Positions 1 to 12,000 of a stretch of DNA of 64,000 nucleotides are shown here, in pieces. The number at the start of each line of letters is the position of its first letter. The first letter of the stretch is position 1. This DNA is from Mytilus edulis (Eukaryota > Mollusca > Bivalvia > Mytilida > Mytilidae). Made by a program: the position numbers and the translations under genes. The notes under the pieces are model-generated. The model searched no databases. It was not told the DNA's origin and saw only the letters and a list, made by a program, of their open reading frames with translations. The stretch spans positions 96,585,917 to 96,649,916 of the forward strand of contig NC_092346.1 of NCBI RefSeq assembly GCF_963676685.1. The letters run 5' to 3'.

Positions 1-1462
1 TAGAACGCGTCTGTACTGTTGCAAGGAGGTGTAAAATTTTAAAAAGATAGAACACATATACCAAAGGAACAATCAAACCCAAAGGTCAAACCGACATAAC
101 CATAGCAAAAATCGAAAGCCGACGAGAAGACAAACAACATAACAGAAAAAAATTAAAAACATAGCAACACGAAACATGGGATGTTCTCAGATGTTTCGGA
201 AGGGAAGTAGATTCTGCATTTCGGCCCAGAAGATTTTTCAAAATATGAAAGTACTTGTGCATTAAAATTTAGTATTAGACAGCTGATGACTAATTTAGCA
301 TTCTAGGTTAGTTTTTAAGAACATCAATATTACAGTTTAGCTGTTTAATGGGCTATTTTTGTTTGACTGTCCGTATTTTCAGTATGCCCAGACATTTTTG
401 TAGTATAAAAATAAGACGTTGTATAATTACTAATGAGACAACTCTGCACAGGACATATAATGACACAGAAGTTAACAACTATATATCGAATGTTTACAAA
501 CACTATTTTCATACGTTTTTTGATACAATTTAATTTAAAAAATGACAAATGATTTTTATTTGTATTCGTGATGGATATATGTAAACAGTTTCAGAAAAGG
601 TATCCTTAAGGAGATTGAAATTCTATATTTGGCCAAATTTTGAGAAAATTTGCGACTCTTTGCCCCCTTTTTGCAATTTAATTAGTAAAAAAGGCAGGTT
701 GTTGCCATGGATACACCAAAAAGAAATATCTTGAACCATCCAACTACTGGCTATCAGATCTATGGAAAATACTGATTACATACATATGCACATATATAAC
801 ACAAACAGCAGGCTTAATTTGTAAGAAAGCAAGGAAGATGGTAATATTTATGTATATTGCTATCTAATATTAGTACATATCAAGTGACAAATAAATCTCC
901 TTTGGAAGAAAAGAGCAATAACACTCCCATAAAAAAATCAGCGTCCTATTCTACTTTCAGAAAGTTTTTATAACCATTGGCTTCCTCTTTGTTTAGCTCT
1001 CGCAAGTCTCTCATACTTTTGATTTTGCCATTTGATTAGGGACTTTCCGTTTTAAATTTTCCTCGAGTTCAGTTTTCTTGTGATTACTATTTATACTGCC
1101 CACACAGTGTTCGCCTTGTCAGCCACTGAATATCCAGATTTTTCGGCACCCTTTGCTGTCTTTCCCTTTTAGATTGTTTTCTACGCTCTCTTCAAGCTCC
1201 GTCATAGCTATTAACCTGTGTATCTGAATCCTAACCACCTTGCCAAACAATCCAACTGCTTTATTTACATGTAGATATTTTAAATGTGAAATTTAACTCA
1301 GACCTTTTGTGAACTACTGAACCTAACCAAATAAACGATTGGTTCAGACAGCAGTCGAGTTATATCAATTAAATTTCAGACCAATTCAGACTGGTCGAGT
1401 AAAAATCAGTATAGTCGAGTACAGATATAGGCCATTTCAGACTTTTCCTTATTTTTATCCCA

Positions 1463-1722
1463 AGTCAGGAGCCTGCAATTCAGTGTTTGTCGTTTGTTGC
1501 TGTGTTACATATTTGTTTTTCGTTCATTTGTTTTGTACATAAATAAGACCGTTGGTTTCTTTGCGTTTAATTTGTTTTACATTTGTCATTTCTGGGCCTT
1601 TTGAAGCTTATTATGCGGGATCAGCTTTACTGATTAATGAAGTTTGTACGGTGTCCTATAGTTGTTGGTGTCTGTGTCATTTAACTCTTTGGCAATCAAC
1701 CACATCTCCTTTTTTTATAATT
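1463..1722 (+). repeat. R1 interspersed repeat, copy
   Basis: This matches copies at 8137-8404, 8641-8895, 10058-10332 and 25717-25975, and minus-strand copies at 16510-16740, 17551-17770, 50608-50860, 56345-56560 and 63290-63560. Shared landmarks run from GTCAGGAGCCTG at the left, through TTTCGGGCCT in the middle, to GGCAATCATACCACATCTTC at the right. I recognise the family as very common in mussel DNA. No protein is encoded; the class (SINE-like or MITE) cannot be settled by eye. Confidence 0.75.
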
Positions 1723-1948
1723 AGAACATCTTGATATAGAAGAAAACGGGAAATACTGTCTGACATGTGACTGTTCCAAGTGTCCTTATTTTTACAAGCC
1801 CCATGTCATGTAATTACTGGTGATCTACATATAATTCAACATGAACATCTCCGGAAGGTTATATCTATATATCCTAATTTTAGAGAGTCACGACATATCA
1901 ACTTTTGACCCTAGCAATTAAATACTTAAATTAAATAATACTCATAAA

Positions 1949-2670
1949 ACTGGCTGCTGATTTATTTTAAGGAAAATTTGTAAAATTCTTCCAGTTTTAG
2001 AGCTATGACTAGCAATAAACATAACTTCGTCTTATCAATGTACCCGATTTGTGTAGAAAACTACATTGTGCATTAAGTTGGCACGGTAGTATTTGCATTC
2101 TAGAATACAGGTTGCTCTTTTGTGTACCCTACGTAAGTCAATGTATCTGAACAGTGTGATTGGACAAAAAATACAGTATCAACTGAACATACTTTCCCAA
2201 ACTGAGGGATGAATCAGGTGTAGAAAAATATGAAATAATTTTACATACAGATGAAGATGAATTTTGGGGAATGTTTTTAAATTCTGTATTCACTCTACGA
2301 TAAAAGACCTAAACGCACTAGTGGCCTTAGGTTTTTGAAAATAGCAAAAAAAGTAAACGGTCATGATACACATTCAAATGCATGTCTGAGTAGTAAAATA
2401 AAAGTACTTCAGTTAACTGTGAATGTTTGATTTTTCGCAGTGTTAGAAATGGGTGAAAATTCTAAAAATGCTATCCTTATCCCCTATGGGCCAGAAAATA
2501 CTGCCGTGCCACCTTAAGTGGTTCACAATGGTCAAGTGTTACTAAATTCAGAGACTTGCTGCTGATTTATTTCAAGGAAGATTTATTAAATTCTTCCAGT
2601 TTTGACTAGCAATAAACATAACTGCATCATGAACCAGATTTATGTAGAAAACTGCATTGTGTGCATGAAG
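1949..2670. repeat. Direct repeat pair about 600 bp apart
   Basis: Segments 1949-2082 and 2552-2670 align closely. Both read GCTGCTGATTTATTT near the start, ACTAGCAATAAACATAACT in the middle and GTAGAAAACT near the end. The intervening sequence is unrelated. The second copy lies just upstream of the gene 1 promoter. Confidence 0.7.
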
Positions 2671-2781
2671 TGGTTAACAATGGTCAAGTGTTGCTAAATT
2701 CCGAGGTAAAAGTTCTCCTGCACTGAACAATGTTTCTCTTAACACTGTTTTAAACTCTGTGATCAAATATCATGTTGGCGA

Positions 2782-2940
2782 TGGATTACACGAAGATCAA
2801 AACTATAATCTTCATTTCCTACAAGTAAAACATAGAAAGAAAACAATGAGAACAATACTTTTTTGAATGGAGAAACACGATATGTGTACTATGACATATA
2901 AAAACAGGTAACATCTTGCTGAACACTATTTACTATATAA
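2782..2940 (+). promoter_or_regulatory. Promoter of gene 1 (conserved in all four genes)
   Basis: Three blocks recur upstream of all four genes: TGGATTACACGAAGA at 2782-2796, GGTAACATCTTGC at 2907-2919 and TATATAA at 2934-2940. The GGTAAC box starts exactly 27 bp before the TATA box in every gene, the TGGATTACA box lies 151-153 bp before it, and the ATG lies 110 bp (long genes) or 111 bp (short genes) after it. Transcription should start about 30 bp beyond the TATA box. Shared control, plausibly foot-gland expression, is inferred from the conservation. Confidence 0.75.
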
Positions 2941-3043
2941 CTAGTAAAAATAGTATTTTCAAAGAGCAAGCTCCAAAATTAAAGATACTGCATAACTTGT
3001 CATAGCACAGATCTTTGTGTGAGCATTGAACACAAAATTCAGC

Positions 3044-3089
3044 ATGAAGTGTGGATTTTTCACCATCCTGCTGGTTCTTGCAGTATTAG
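3044..3089 (+). CDS. Gene 1 exon 1: signal peptide
   Basis: Reads MKCGFFTILLVLAVL, a Lys followed by a hydrophobic stretch, then splits a Val codon at donor GTATAC. This is the only Met that links by phase to the downstream exons. Gene 3 has the identical peptide; genes 2 and 4 have MKNGLFTILVILAVL and MKCGLFTILVILAVL. Confidence 0.85.
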
Positions 3090-6000
3090 GTATACTATAA
3101 TTCCCTTTTATATGTTTACAGTTTGTACAGTCAAACTGGCATTGTTTACATTAGCTACGGTTTTGCAGATCTGATTTCTTATTTAATATAGGGTTTTAAA
3201 AGATGACTAGATTATATCAATAATTGATAAGACAACCACATAAGGTACGAGTTTTAAGTACAATTAGAAATTGATTACAAAGAAAAACCTATAGTATTAA
3301 AGTTACCTAAACTTGCCATTGCCTTTTTGTACAAATGCCTTTTTCGTGGAGAAAATGATGGGTTGATACAATTGTCAAATATTCATCCCTAAATAATAAA
3401 AAAGACAAAACGTTTTCATAATTTTCATTCTATTTAGAAAGATTTATACTTAATTGGCGTTTCTCTATATTTAATATTCACTAACTATCATTAACCAGCA
3501 AAATAGTAAATGATTTCATTATCCAGACATGTTGCTATTGAACTTTAAAAAAAACAACACATAAAAATCTACCAAAACGACACCATTGTCAGGGTTGTAG
3601 TAATCGGTGTATTGGTAACCAAAGACTAAGTTTGTCCTATCAATTAACGTCTGTGTGACACTTCAGAACAGCGCTCACTTAAATTATATTTTAAAATAAA
3701 TATGAAATTATAAAGAAATTAAGGTTGAAACTCCGTCGACTAAATTTGCCTCAGATAGCTATGGCCAATAGTTTTAGTTTTAGATAGCTATGGCCAATAG
3801 TTTTAGTTTTTTTGTCATTAAGCTCTTCAATTGTGTGGTTCTCATAAATGTTTGTCTTTCATGATATTTAGCATTCTCGATGAAGGTTTATCCATAAAAG
3901 CGTATTGAACGCCATCAATCTAAAAGGTATTATTTTTTTCAGTGGTAGTGGCAGAATCCTATGGTAGAAGACACAGAGGAGGCAGTATGTATCCAACATT
4001 TATACTTATTTATAAGTCCTGAATTAGTTTTCTTAGTTAACGTATAAATCAAATTTGATTATTAAATGTCATTAGAAAAACAACGAGTTAAAATCCGAGG
4101 CTAGCATTGATTTCAAATTTAGATTTTGAAAAATTAAAACATTATTAAATATCTATTGCAAGACATTATAAAAACTTGATAATAATAAATAATATGATCC
4201 TTGATCCTGTCAACGATATTTTTTATATTTTGGAATTCCACAAGAAAATGCTTTCCAAGACTGTTTATGACGCATTAACATTAAACCCGTTAGCTTACAG
4301 TAACAAGAAGACAGTAGTCAATGTATGATATTCTGTGACTTTTGTCCTTATACTAGTAATTTTGTTTTGTTTCGGCTTTGTGTGGTGATTGTGCTTGCAT
4401 TTGAGCTCTTAATACCATAATCACAGCGAAGCCTTTAGCATAGAGGAAGAAAATAAGTCCCGATAATCAAAGTAGTGCATACAAGTCTTTATCATGTGTT
4501 TTTGTTAAATAGCAAAATATATACTCTAAGACCCATACTGTATGTCTTTTGTTTTTCTCATTGCTAGTTTTGTTCTTTGTTCATTGTTTATTAGTCAGGA
4601 TCTTTGCAATATTTGTTTTTAATAGTTCTAACGTGTTTCTGTAAAAGCTCTTTTTCTTCTTATTGAGTACTGACCAATATGTTTACACCTTTAAAGTCTG
4701 TAATGCAGTGGTTGTAATTGGTTGCCTTCAGTTCTATTTAATTTTCATTATTGTTTTTTGCTTGAATCCCGCCATTGGTCTTCTTGTATGTTTGTTTCAT
4801 ATTTTGTCTAATCGTTTACTGTTCTGTCCTACTATATCATATCGCTCTTGGTCATTATTTAACAATTGTTTTTTTTTATGTTATTTCGTTTTAAACAAAA
4901 GTTCATTTGTCTCCTTAGGAAAGTATTATCATTGGTGAATACCACGTACTCTATCTTCATATATTTATATATTGCATATAAATTAAGGACTTTCACTCAG
5001 TCAATACGTTATATATAGACCTGTTAGATTCTATTGAAACTCGAAGATCGTCCTCGGTCAATATAATCTGAATAGGTCCATATGTAACGTATTGACCTCA
5101 TCAAATTGATAAATATGCAATAAAATAATATGGAACTATTATGTTCATAGGACATAAAAGTGTTTCCCGGCATAGAAGTTATCATAAAAGTGTGTCCCGC
5201 CATAGAAGTTATCATGTAAGAGTATCCCGTCACAGGACCTATCACAAAAGAGTTTCCCATCGACACAGCTATAAAAGACGTGTTTCCCATCACAGGAATT
5301 ATCGTAAGATATAATATATCTAAAATGATGTATAGCAAAAAAAAACCTTCTTTTTGTTTTAAATATGTTCAGTGTTATGCACGTATCATAATCAGTTCTC
5401 ATTTGATTAACCTTCAAATAATGTGAAGCGGTAAAAGGTTTGATATACATAAGTGAACTTTAAAGAGAATTTAGATAAGCTTTTAGTTTATAAAAGATGA
5501 TAATTGTTCTATAATGATTCAACTGTATTTACAATTTTGAATTAGCTTCTTGTGTTTTTTTTTTTTATATTAAACCTTCTATATAAAAGATGTTTAAGCA
5601 CTTTGTTAGGTCGTGCACATGTTGGAAGATATGTAAGAAAATCCCATGTAAGAAAATATGGAGCTAAACGTTATGGAAGGAGACATGTTCGAAAATACGG
5701 ATCTAAACGTTATGGAAAGAGACATGTTCGAAAATACGGAGCTAAACGTTATGGAAGAAGACATGTTCGAAAATATGGCGCTAAACGTTATGGAAAGAGA
5801 CATGTTCGAAAATACGGAGCTAAACGTTATGGCAAGAGACATGTTCGAAAATACGGAGCTAAACGTTATGGAAGAAGACATGTTCGAAAATATGGCGCTA
5901 AACGTTATGGAAAGAGACATGTTCGAAAATACGGCTCTAAACGTTATAGAAAGAGACATGTTCGAAAATACGGAGCTAAACGTTATGGCAAGAGACATGT

Positions 6001-9000
6001 TCGAAAATACGGAGGTAAACGTTATGGAAAGAGACATGTTCGAAAATACGGAGCTAAACGTTATGGAAAGAGACATGTTCGAAAATATGGAGCTAAACGT
6101 TATGGAAGGAGACATGTTCGAAAATATGGAGCTAAACGATATGGAAGAAGACATGTTCGAAAATATGGCGCTAGACGTTATGGAAAGAGACATGTTCGAA
6201 AATACGGCGCTAAACGTTATGGAAAGAGACATGTTCGAAAATACGGAGCTAAACGTCATGGCAAGAGACATGTTCGAAAATACGGAGGTAAACGTTATGG
6301 AAAGAGACACGTTCGAAAATACGGAGCTAAACGTTATGGAAAGAGACATGTTCGAAAATACGGAGCTAAACGATATGGAAGAAGACATGTTCGAAAATAC
6401 GGAGCTAAACGTTATGGAAGGAGACATGTTCGAAAGTATCATCATAAACATAGACATGGCTACAAATATGGACATAAGCGTGTTCATGTTCATAGACACA
6501 CACGTATACACAAACTTCTCTTCGGACATCGACATGGACACAGATACGGACATAGGCACCATCACCGTGGAATACACAAACATATACACAGACACCACGT
6601 CGTACATCGGGTACATAGACATCATGTTGTACATCGGGTACATAGACATCATCGACATGGACACAGATATGGGCATAAACATGTACACCATCACCGAGGA
6701 ATACACAAACATATACACAGACACCACGTGGTACATAGGGTACACAGACACCACGTTGTACATCGGGTACATAGACATCACGTCGTACATAAGGTTCATA
6801 GACATGTTCACAGACATCACATTGTACACAAACATGTTCACAATCATCCCGTTATACATAGGATACATAGACATGTACACACAAATAGACACACTCATGT
6901 ACATGTTCATGGACATAGCCACAGTCACAGTCATGGTCACGCATACTACAATTTGAGACTTAGCCATGGGATCATATACTTTGGAGGAAACAGTAAGTGA
7001 ATTATTATACAGATTTATCACATATTTGTTATGAATACCTAAGGTTTTGCATATGCAATAACCTCAAAATTGCCCCGGGCCAAAAAAGAGTATATTGATA
7101 TTCCTCCAAATGACGTGACGTCATTGCGTCCTTAACGCCAATGGCGAACAATGACGGTGCAAAATTTTCGCGTTTGTATATTGCCATATTCCAAATTTCA
7201 CGCGTTTGTGTATTGCCATATTCCAAAACTCTCGCGTTTGTGTATTGCCATGTTCTAAAATAAGTGGAAATGTGACAATTTAAACTTCTATGGAGTATAT
7301 ATTAAAATGATAAAAACTAAATGTGATAAAACTTTTGGGATTTTTTTTTTAAAGATTTACCTGTTTTGTTTCATTAAATTCTTATAATTGAACTTTTCCC
7401 CCCTCTTTCCTGCAAAACATAAATATGTGATAAATAGATTATAACATATCTTTTCCATATTGTCCCTGGTATCATCCCTCGACCCATATCGGCCATCGGC
7501 TAAAGCTTCGGGATGATACCAGAGCCAATATGGAAAAAGGCATGTTATAATCTTTACATATTACATATGGTGTAGCATTCTAATGTATTCATTTGATTTT
7601 ACGATTACGTGTTCAAAAGGTAATGTTACGTATCCGTAGCCATGTTACTATTTTTAGGTGTATTGAAGCTAGTATGTTTCTATTTATATGTATATTAGTG
7701 GTCAATATAAAGCAAACTTGCTAAAGTTAGATTTGTGATGTCATGACGTTACACATAACAACCACAGAGGAAACGCCGCAGCAGACAATAAGAAAATTTG
7801 CATGTTATCAGAATATTTCAGATATTTATGCAGTTTACATAGAGTATTGACAATTTGTGTTGAAAGACAGAAAGCTATGAAGTTGTTAACAAAATATTGA
7901 TATTTTCAATATTAACACTAAAACACACCCGCGAAATTGCGGGAATTCAGAGCGTGGTTGGAAGTATGTAAAGTGTTGTAGGAAGAATTTTGTAAAAGAT
8001 TTAATGACTGGAGAATTTCAGGAAAAGTATAAAAAGTCACTTTTTTATATCCCTCCTTTGTTTCCAAAATTCCAATTTTTTTGTTTTTTTTTTAATTTCA
8101 ATATGAACATACATGTAGTATATTATTAACATTCAAGTCAGGAGCCTGTAATTCAGTGGTTGTCGTTTGTTTGTTTCTTACATATTTTTTTTCGTTCATT
8201 TTTTTTTGTACATAAATAAGGCCGTTAGTTTTTCTCGTTTGAATTGTTTTACATTGCATTTCGGGCCTATTATAGCTGACTATGCAGTATGGTCTTTGCT
8301 CATTGTTGAAGGCCGTACGGTGACCTATAGTTGTTAATTTCTGTGTCATTTTGGTCTCTTGTGGAGAGTTGTCTCATTGGCAATCATACCACATCTTCTT
8401 TTTTTTGTAATAATGAATTTCTGTAAAAGATTTAATTAAAGGAGAATTTTAGAAAAGGTATCAAAAGTCAGGTGCTTTGGGACAGGACAATTGTTTTTTT
8501 TAGCCCAGCTCCTCCTTTATTTTTCAAAAATTCCCTTTTTTTTTAAATTTCTATTAACATTAATAACACATGCATACTTATAGCGCTTAACTGTATATGA
8601 TGAACATTCATGACTATAAATAAAGTGTATTTTCTTCAGTGGTTCAGTGGTTGTCGTTTGTTTGTGTCTTACATTTTTTTTTTCGTTCATTTTTTTTGTA
8701 CATAAATATGGCCGTTAGTTTTTTCGTTTGAATTGTTTTACATTGCATGTCGGGCCTATTATAGCTGACTATGCAGTATGGGCTTTGCTCATTGTTGAAG
8801 GCCGTATGGTGACCCATAGTTGTTAATTTCTGTGTCATGTTGGTCTCTTGTGGAGAGTTGTCTCATTGGCAATCATACCACATCTTTTATTTTTTTGTAA
8901 TAATGAATTTAGGTAAAAGATTTAATTAAAGGACAATTTTGGAAATGGTATCAAAAGTCAGGTGCTTTGTGACAGGACAATTGTTTTTTTAGCCTAGCTC

Positions 9001-12000
9001 CTCCTTTATTTTTCAAAAATTCCCTTTTTTAAAATTTCTAGTAACATTAATAACACATGCATACTTTTAGCGCTTAACTGTATATGATGAACATTCATGA
9101 CTATAAATAAAGTGTATTTTCTTTTTACTTTCAATTCTCAGTTTACTAATCAATCCACGGCGGTCATTTCTATATTATACAGACTCTCACTATTTAGTGA
9201 ACTCTGTGACAGCCGTGGATAGTAAACTTGAAAAAGATAGCAGATAGAAAATACACTTCATTCGTAGTATATGTATTTTAAAAAAATACAGAAAAACGCA
9301 AACCGGAAGTCTAATATCACTTAAAATTTCGACCAATGACGGAATTAATATCCGGATGTGTTTTTTCTTGTTTTTCTCCCAAAATAACTCAATCTGAATA
9401 GTCATAAAAATGGATGACAAATGCGACTATGCACTGTACCAATAGTACACAGAGACATGATGATTACTTTATTGTGGAAAGAAGAGAAGCGACACACAAA
9501 ATGAGGTCTTCTCGTTTAATAGTATAGATGTTAAGATTCTTACAAAATACAGTTAAAAATACACAGAAAGAACATTGATTGACATTAATGCCATTTTCCT
9601 ATTACATAAATTACAGAGTAATTTTATTCTAATGTACGATTTCTACTCTAGGATACCGCCTAAGTTGTGGCAGACGTAGATTTTTGAACCTTTGGGAGGA
9701 GTGCAATCAATCTTACGGTGACAGCAATGAGTGTTTCACGCAGTTAGGAAGTCAACATCTATATACAAGTATTCAAGGTAAAGGACTATCATTTTCTTTC
9801 AATCAAAAATACTAGAACACACCCGCGAAATCGCGGGCATTCAGAGCGTAGTTTAAAGTATGTAAAGTGTTGTTGGAAGAATTTTGTAAAATACAGAATG
9901 ACTGGAGAATTTCAGCAAAAGTATCATAAATCATAGGTTATTGGGGACAGGAAAATGTTTTTTTTTACCCTCCACCTTTATTTCTAAAGTTCCCAATTTT
10001 TGGTTTTCTATCAATTTCAATATGAACATACATTTAGTAGGTTATGAACATTTATTTAAGTAAGGAGCCTGTAATTCAGTGGTTGTCGTTTGTTTATGTG
10101 TTATATATTTGTTTTTCGTTCATTTTTTGTACATAAATAAGGCCGCTAGTTTTCTCGTTTGCATTGTTTTACATTGTCATTTCGGGCCTTTTGAAGCTGA
10201 GTATGCGGTATGGGCTTTGTTCTTTGTTGAAGGCCGTACGGTGACCTATAGTTGTTAATTTCTGTGTCATTTTGGTCTCTTGTGGAGAGTTGTCTCAACA
10301 TGGCAATCATACCACATCTTTTTTTTTTTATGTAATCAATGAATTTTGTTAAAGATTTAATGACTGGAGAATTTCAAAAAAAGTATCAAAAGTTCACATG
10401 AATAATTTTAGCGCTTATCTGTATAGTATGAACATTCATTACTATATAAATAAAGCGTATTTACTTTCAATTCTAAGTTTACTAATCGATCAATGGTGAT
10501 CATTGATATAGTATACAGACCCTCTCTATTTAATAAACTCTGTGTCCGCCGTGGATAGTAAACTTGAAAATGATAGCAGATAAAATTCTGAAAATACACT
10601 TTATTCGTAGTATATGTATGTTCAAAGTATACAGAAAAACGCAAACCGGAAGTCTAATCTGACTTAAAATTTCGTACAATGACGGGACAATATCCGGATG
10701 CCTTTTTTCTCGTTTTTCTCCTAAAACAACTCAATCTGAATAATCATATGAATGGATGACAAATGCGACTATGCACTGTACCTATAGGATACAGAGGCGT
10801 GTTGATTAATTTATTCTGGAAAGAAGAGAAGCGACACCAAAAATGAGGTCTTCTCGTTTAATAGTATAGATTATACCCAAGTCGGAAGAACTACTTTTTA
10901 AATACTGCATGTATTTAAACATTGACCATTACTTATTAGTTGCTCTGATATTAGTTTATAATTTGCAGTTGCAATAAATGCAGTAAAAAATATTTTTTTA
11001 ATATATATCTAAAACAACGAGGGCTGCTTGATATGTATATAAAGTGGAACAATTGGAACATTCTTTATCCGAAACTTAATCAGATATATATAACATGATT
11101 TCATTAACAATATTACACATCAAGTTTAACAAAACATTGAGATGCGAGACTGGTTGCATGGACTTGATAGGCGACATCATGTTACATTATAGAGTGTTAA
11201 TATACCTAGGCAATATTGTGTTACATTATAGAGTGCTCATATCAAGACAAATGGCTATAATACTAAGGCCTGAACTAAGAATTCCTTATACCTAGGCAAC
11301 ATCGTGTTACATTATAGAGTGTTCATATAAGGACAAACGGGAATTTACTGAGTGCTGAACGAAATATTCCTTATACCATTTTGCAAAAAATTGATTTCCC
11401 ATCATAAAGTAACAGAATCTTAATATTCTGATATGTTGTTAGTTTTTATTATGACCTCATTTTCAAAATAATCAACACAAAGCTACCTTTAGATTAATGT
11501 TGTTGTTCCTAAAGACACACATATACTAAGTTGGCTTGTTATTTTTATTTGTGCATTCTTTAAATGATGCAATGGATACAACAAAACGTCCTTATTGATT
11601 AGATGAGCGTCCCTTTTAATACTTGCATTAAAATGATAAATTCAAATATTTGTATTCATAGTGTTGTCGTGTTTCTTTTTGGTAATCCGAAATACAAATT
11701 TTACGAAAATTGAATGATTAGTAATTTAACATCTCCCGTCATCAGAAGCTGGGAAAAATCATTTAAAATAACTGAACTTATCTGATAATATTTGCTTCAC
11801 CTTTTGTACTGTTAGATTGTATCCACTTATAAGTGCTTTTATTTGTCTTTTAGATATTGTGACGATAATCATCACGTAATATCGAATACTAATTCCTATC
11901 TTGTTTTGTTTCAGTTCATCACGCTACTCCATTCTTTGACGACCTAGACAATAGTCTTGAGCAACATGTTCAACAGCACAAGAAGATTGCTTACAAACAT

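Larger units (their letters stand above)
1..2760. other. Upstream non-coding region
   Basis: I see no gene here; the open frames are short and lack splice or protein-like signals. It holds pieces of interspersed repeats: about 60-180 resembles a repeat also seen near 13740-13870 and 48960-49250, about 436-500 is a minus-strand scrap of the common mussel-type repeat (called R1 here), and 1463-1722 is a fuller R1 copy. A direct repeat occupies 1949-2082 and 2552-2670. Similarity to the upstream region of gene 3 starts only at about 2770, so the duplicated unit appears to begin there. Confidence 0.6.

Noticed and set aside
4663-4938. Hydrophobic 91-codon frame in intron 2 of gene 1
   Set aside because: The aligned gene 3 intron sequence does not preserve it, and it overlaps an old R1-like repeat.
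5606-7021. Long antisense and second forward open frames across exon 4 of gene 1
   Set aside because: They follow from 39-bp and 129-bp repeat units being multiples of three; they lack splice continuity, signal peptide and agreement with gene 3.
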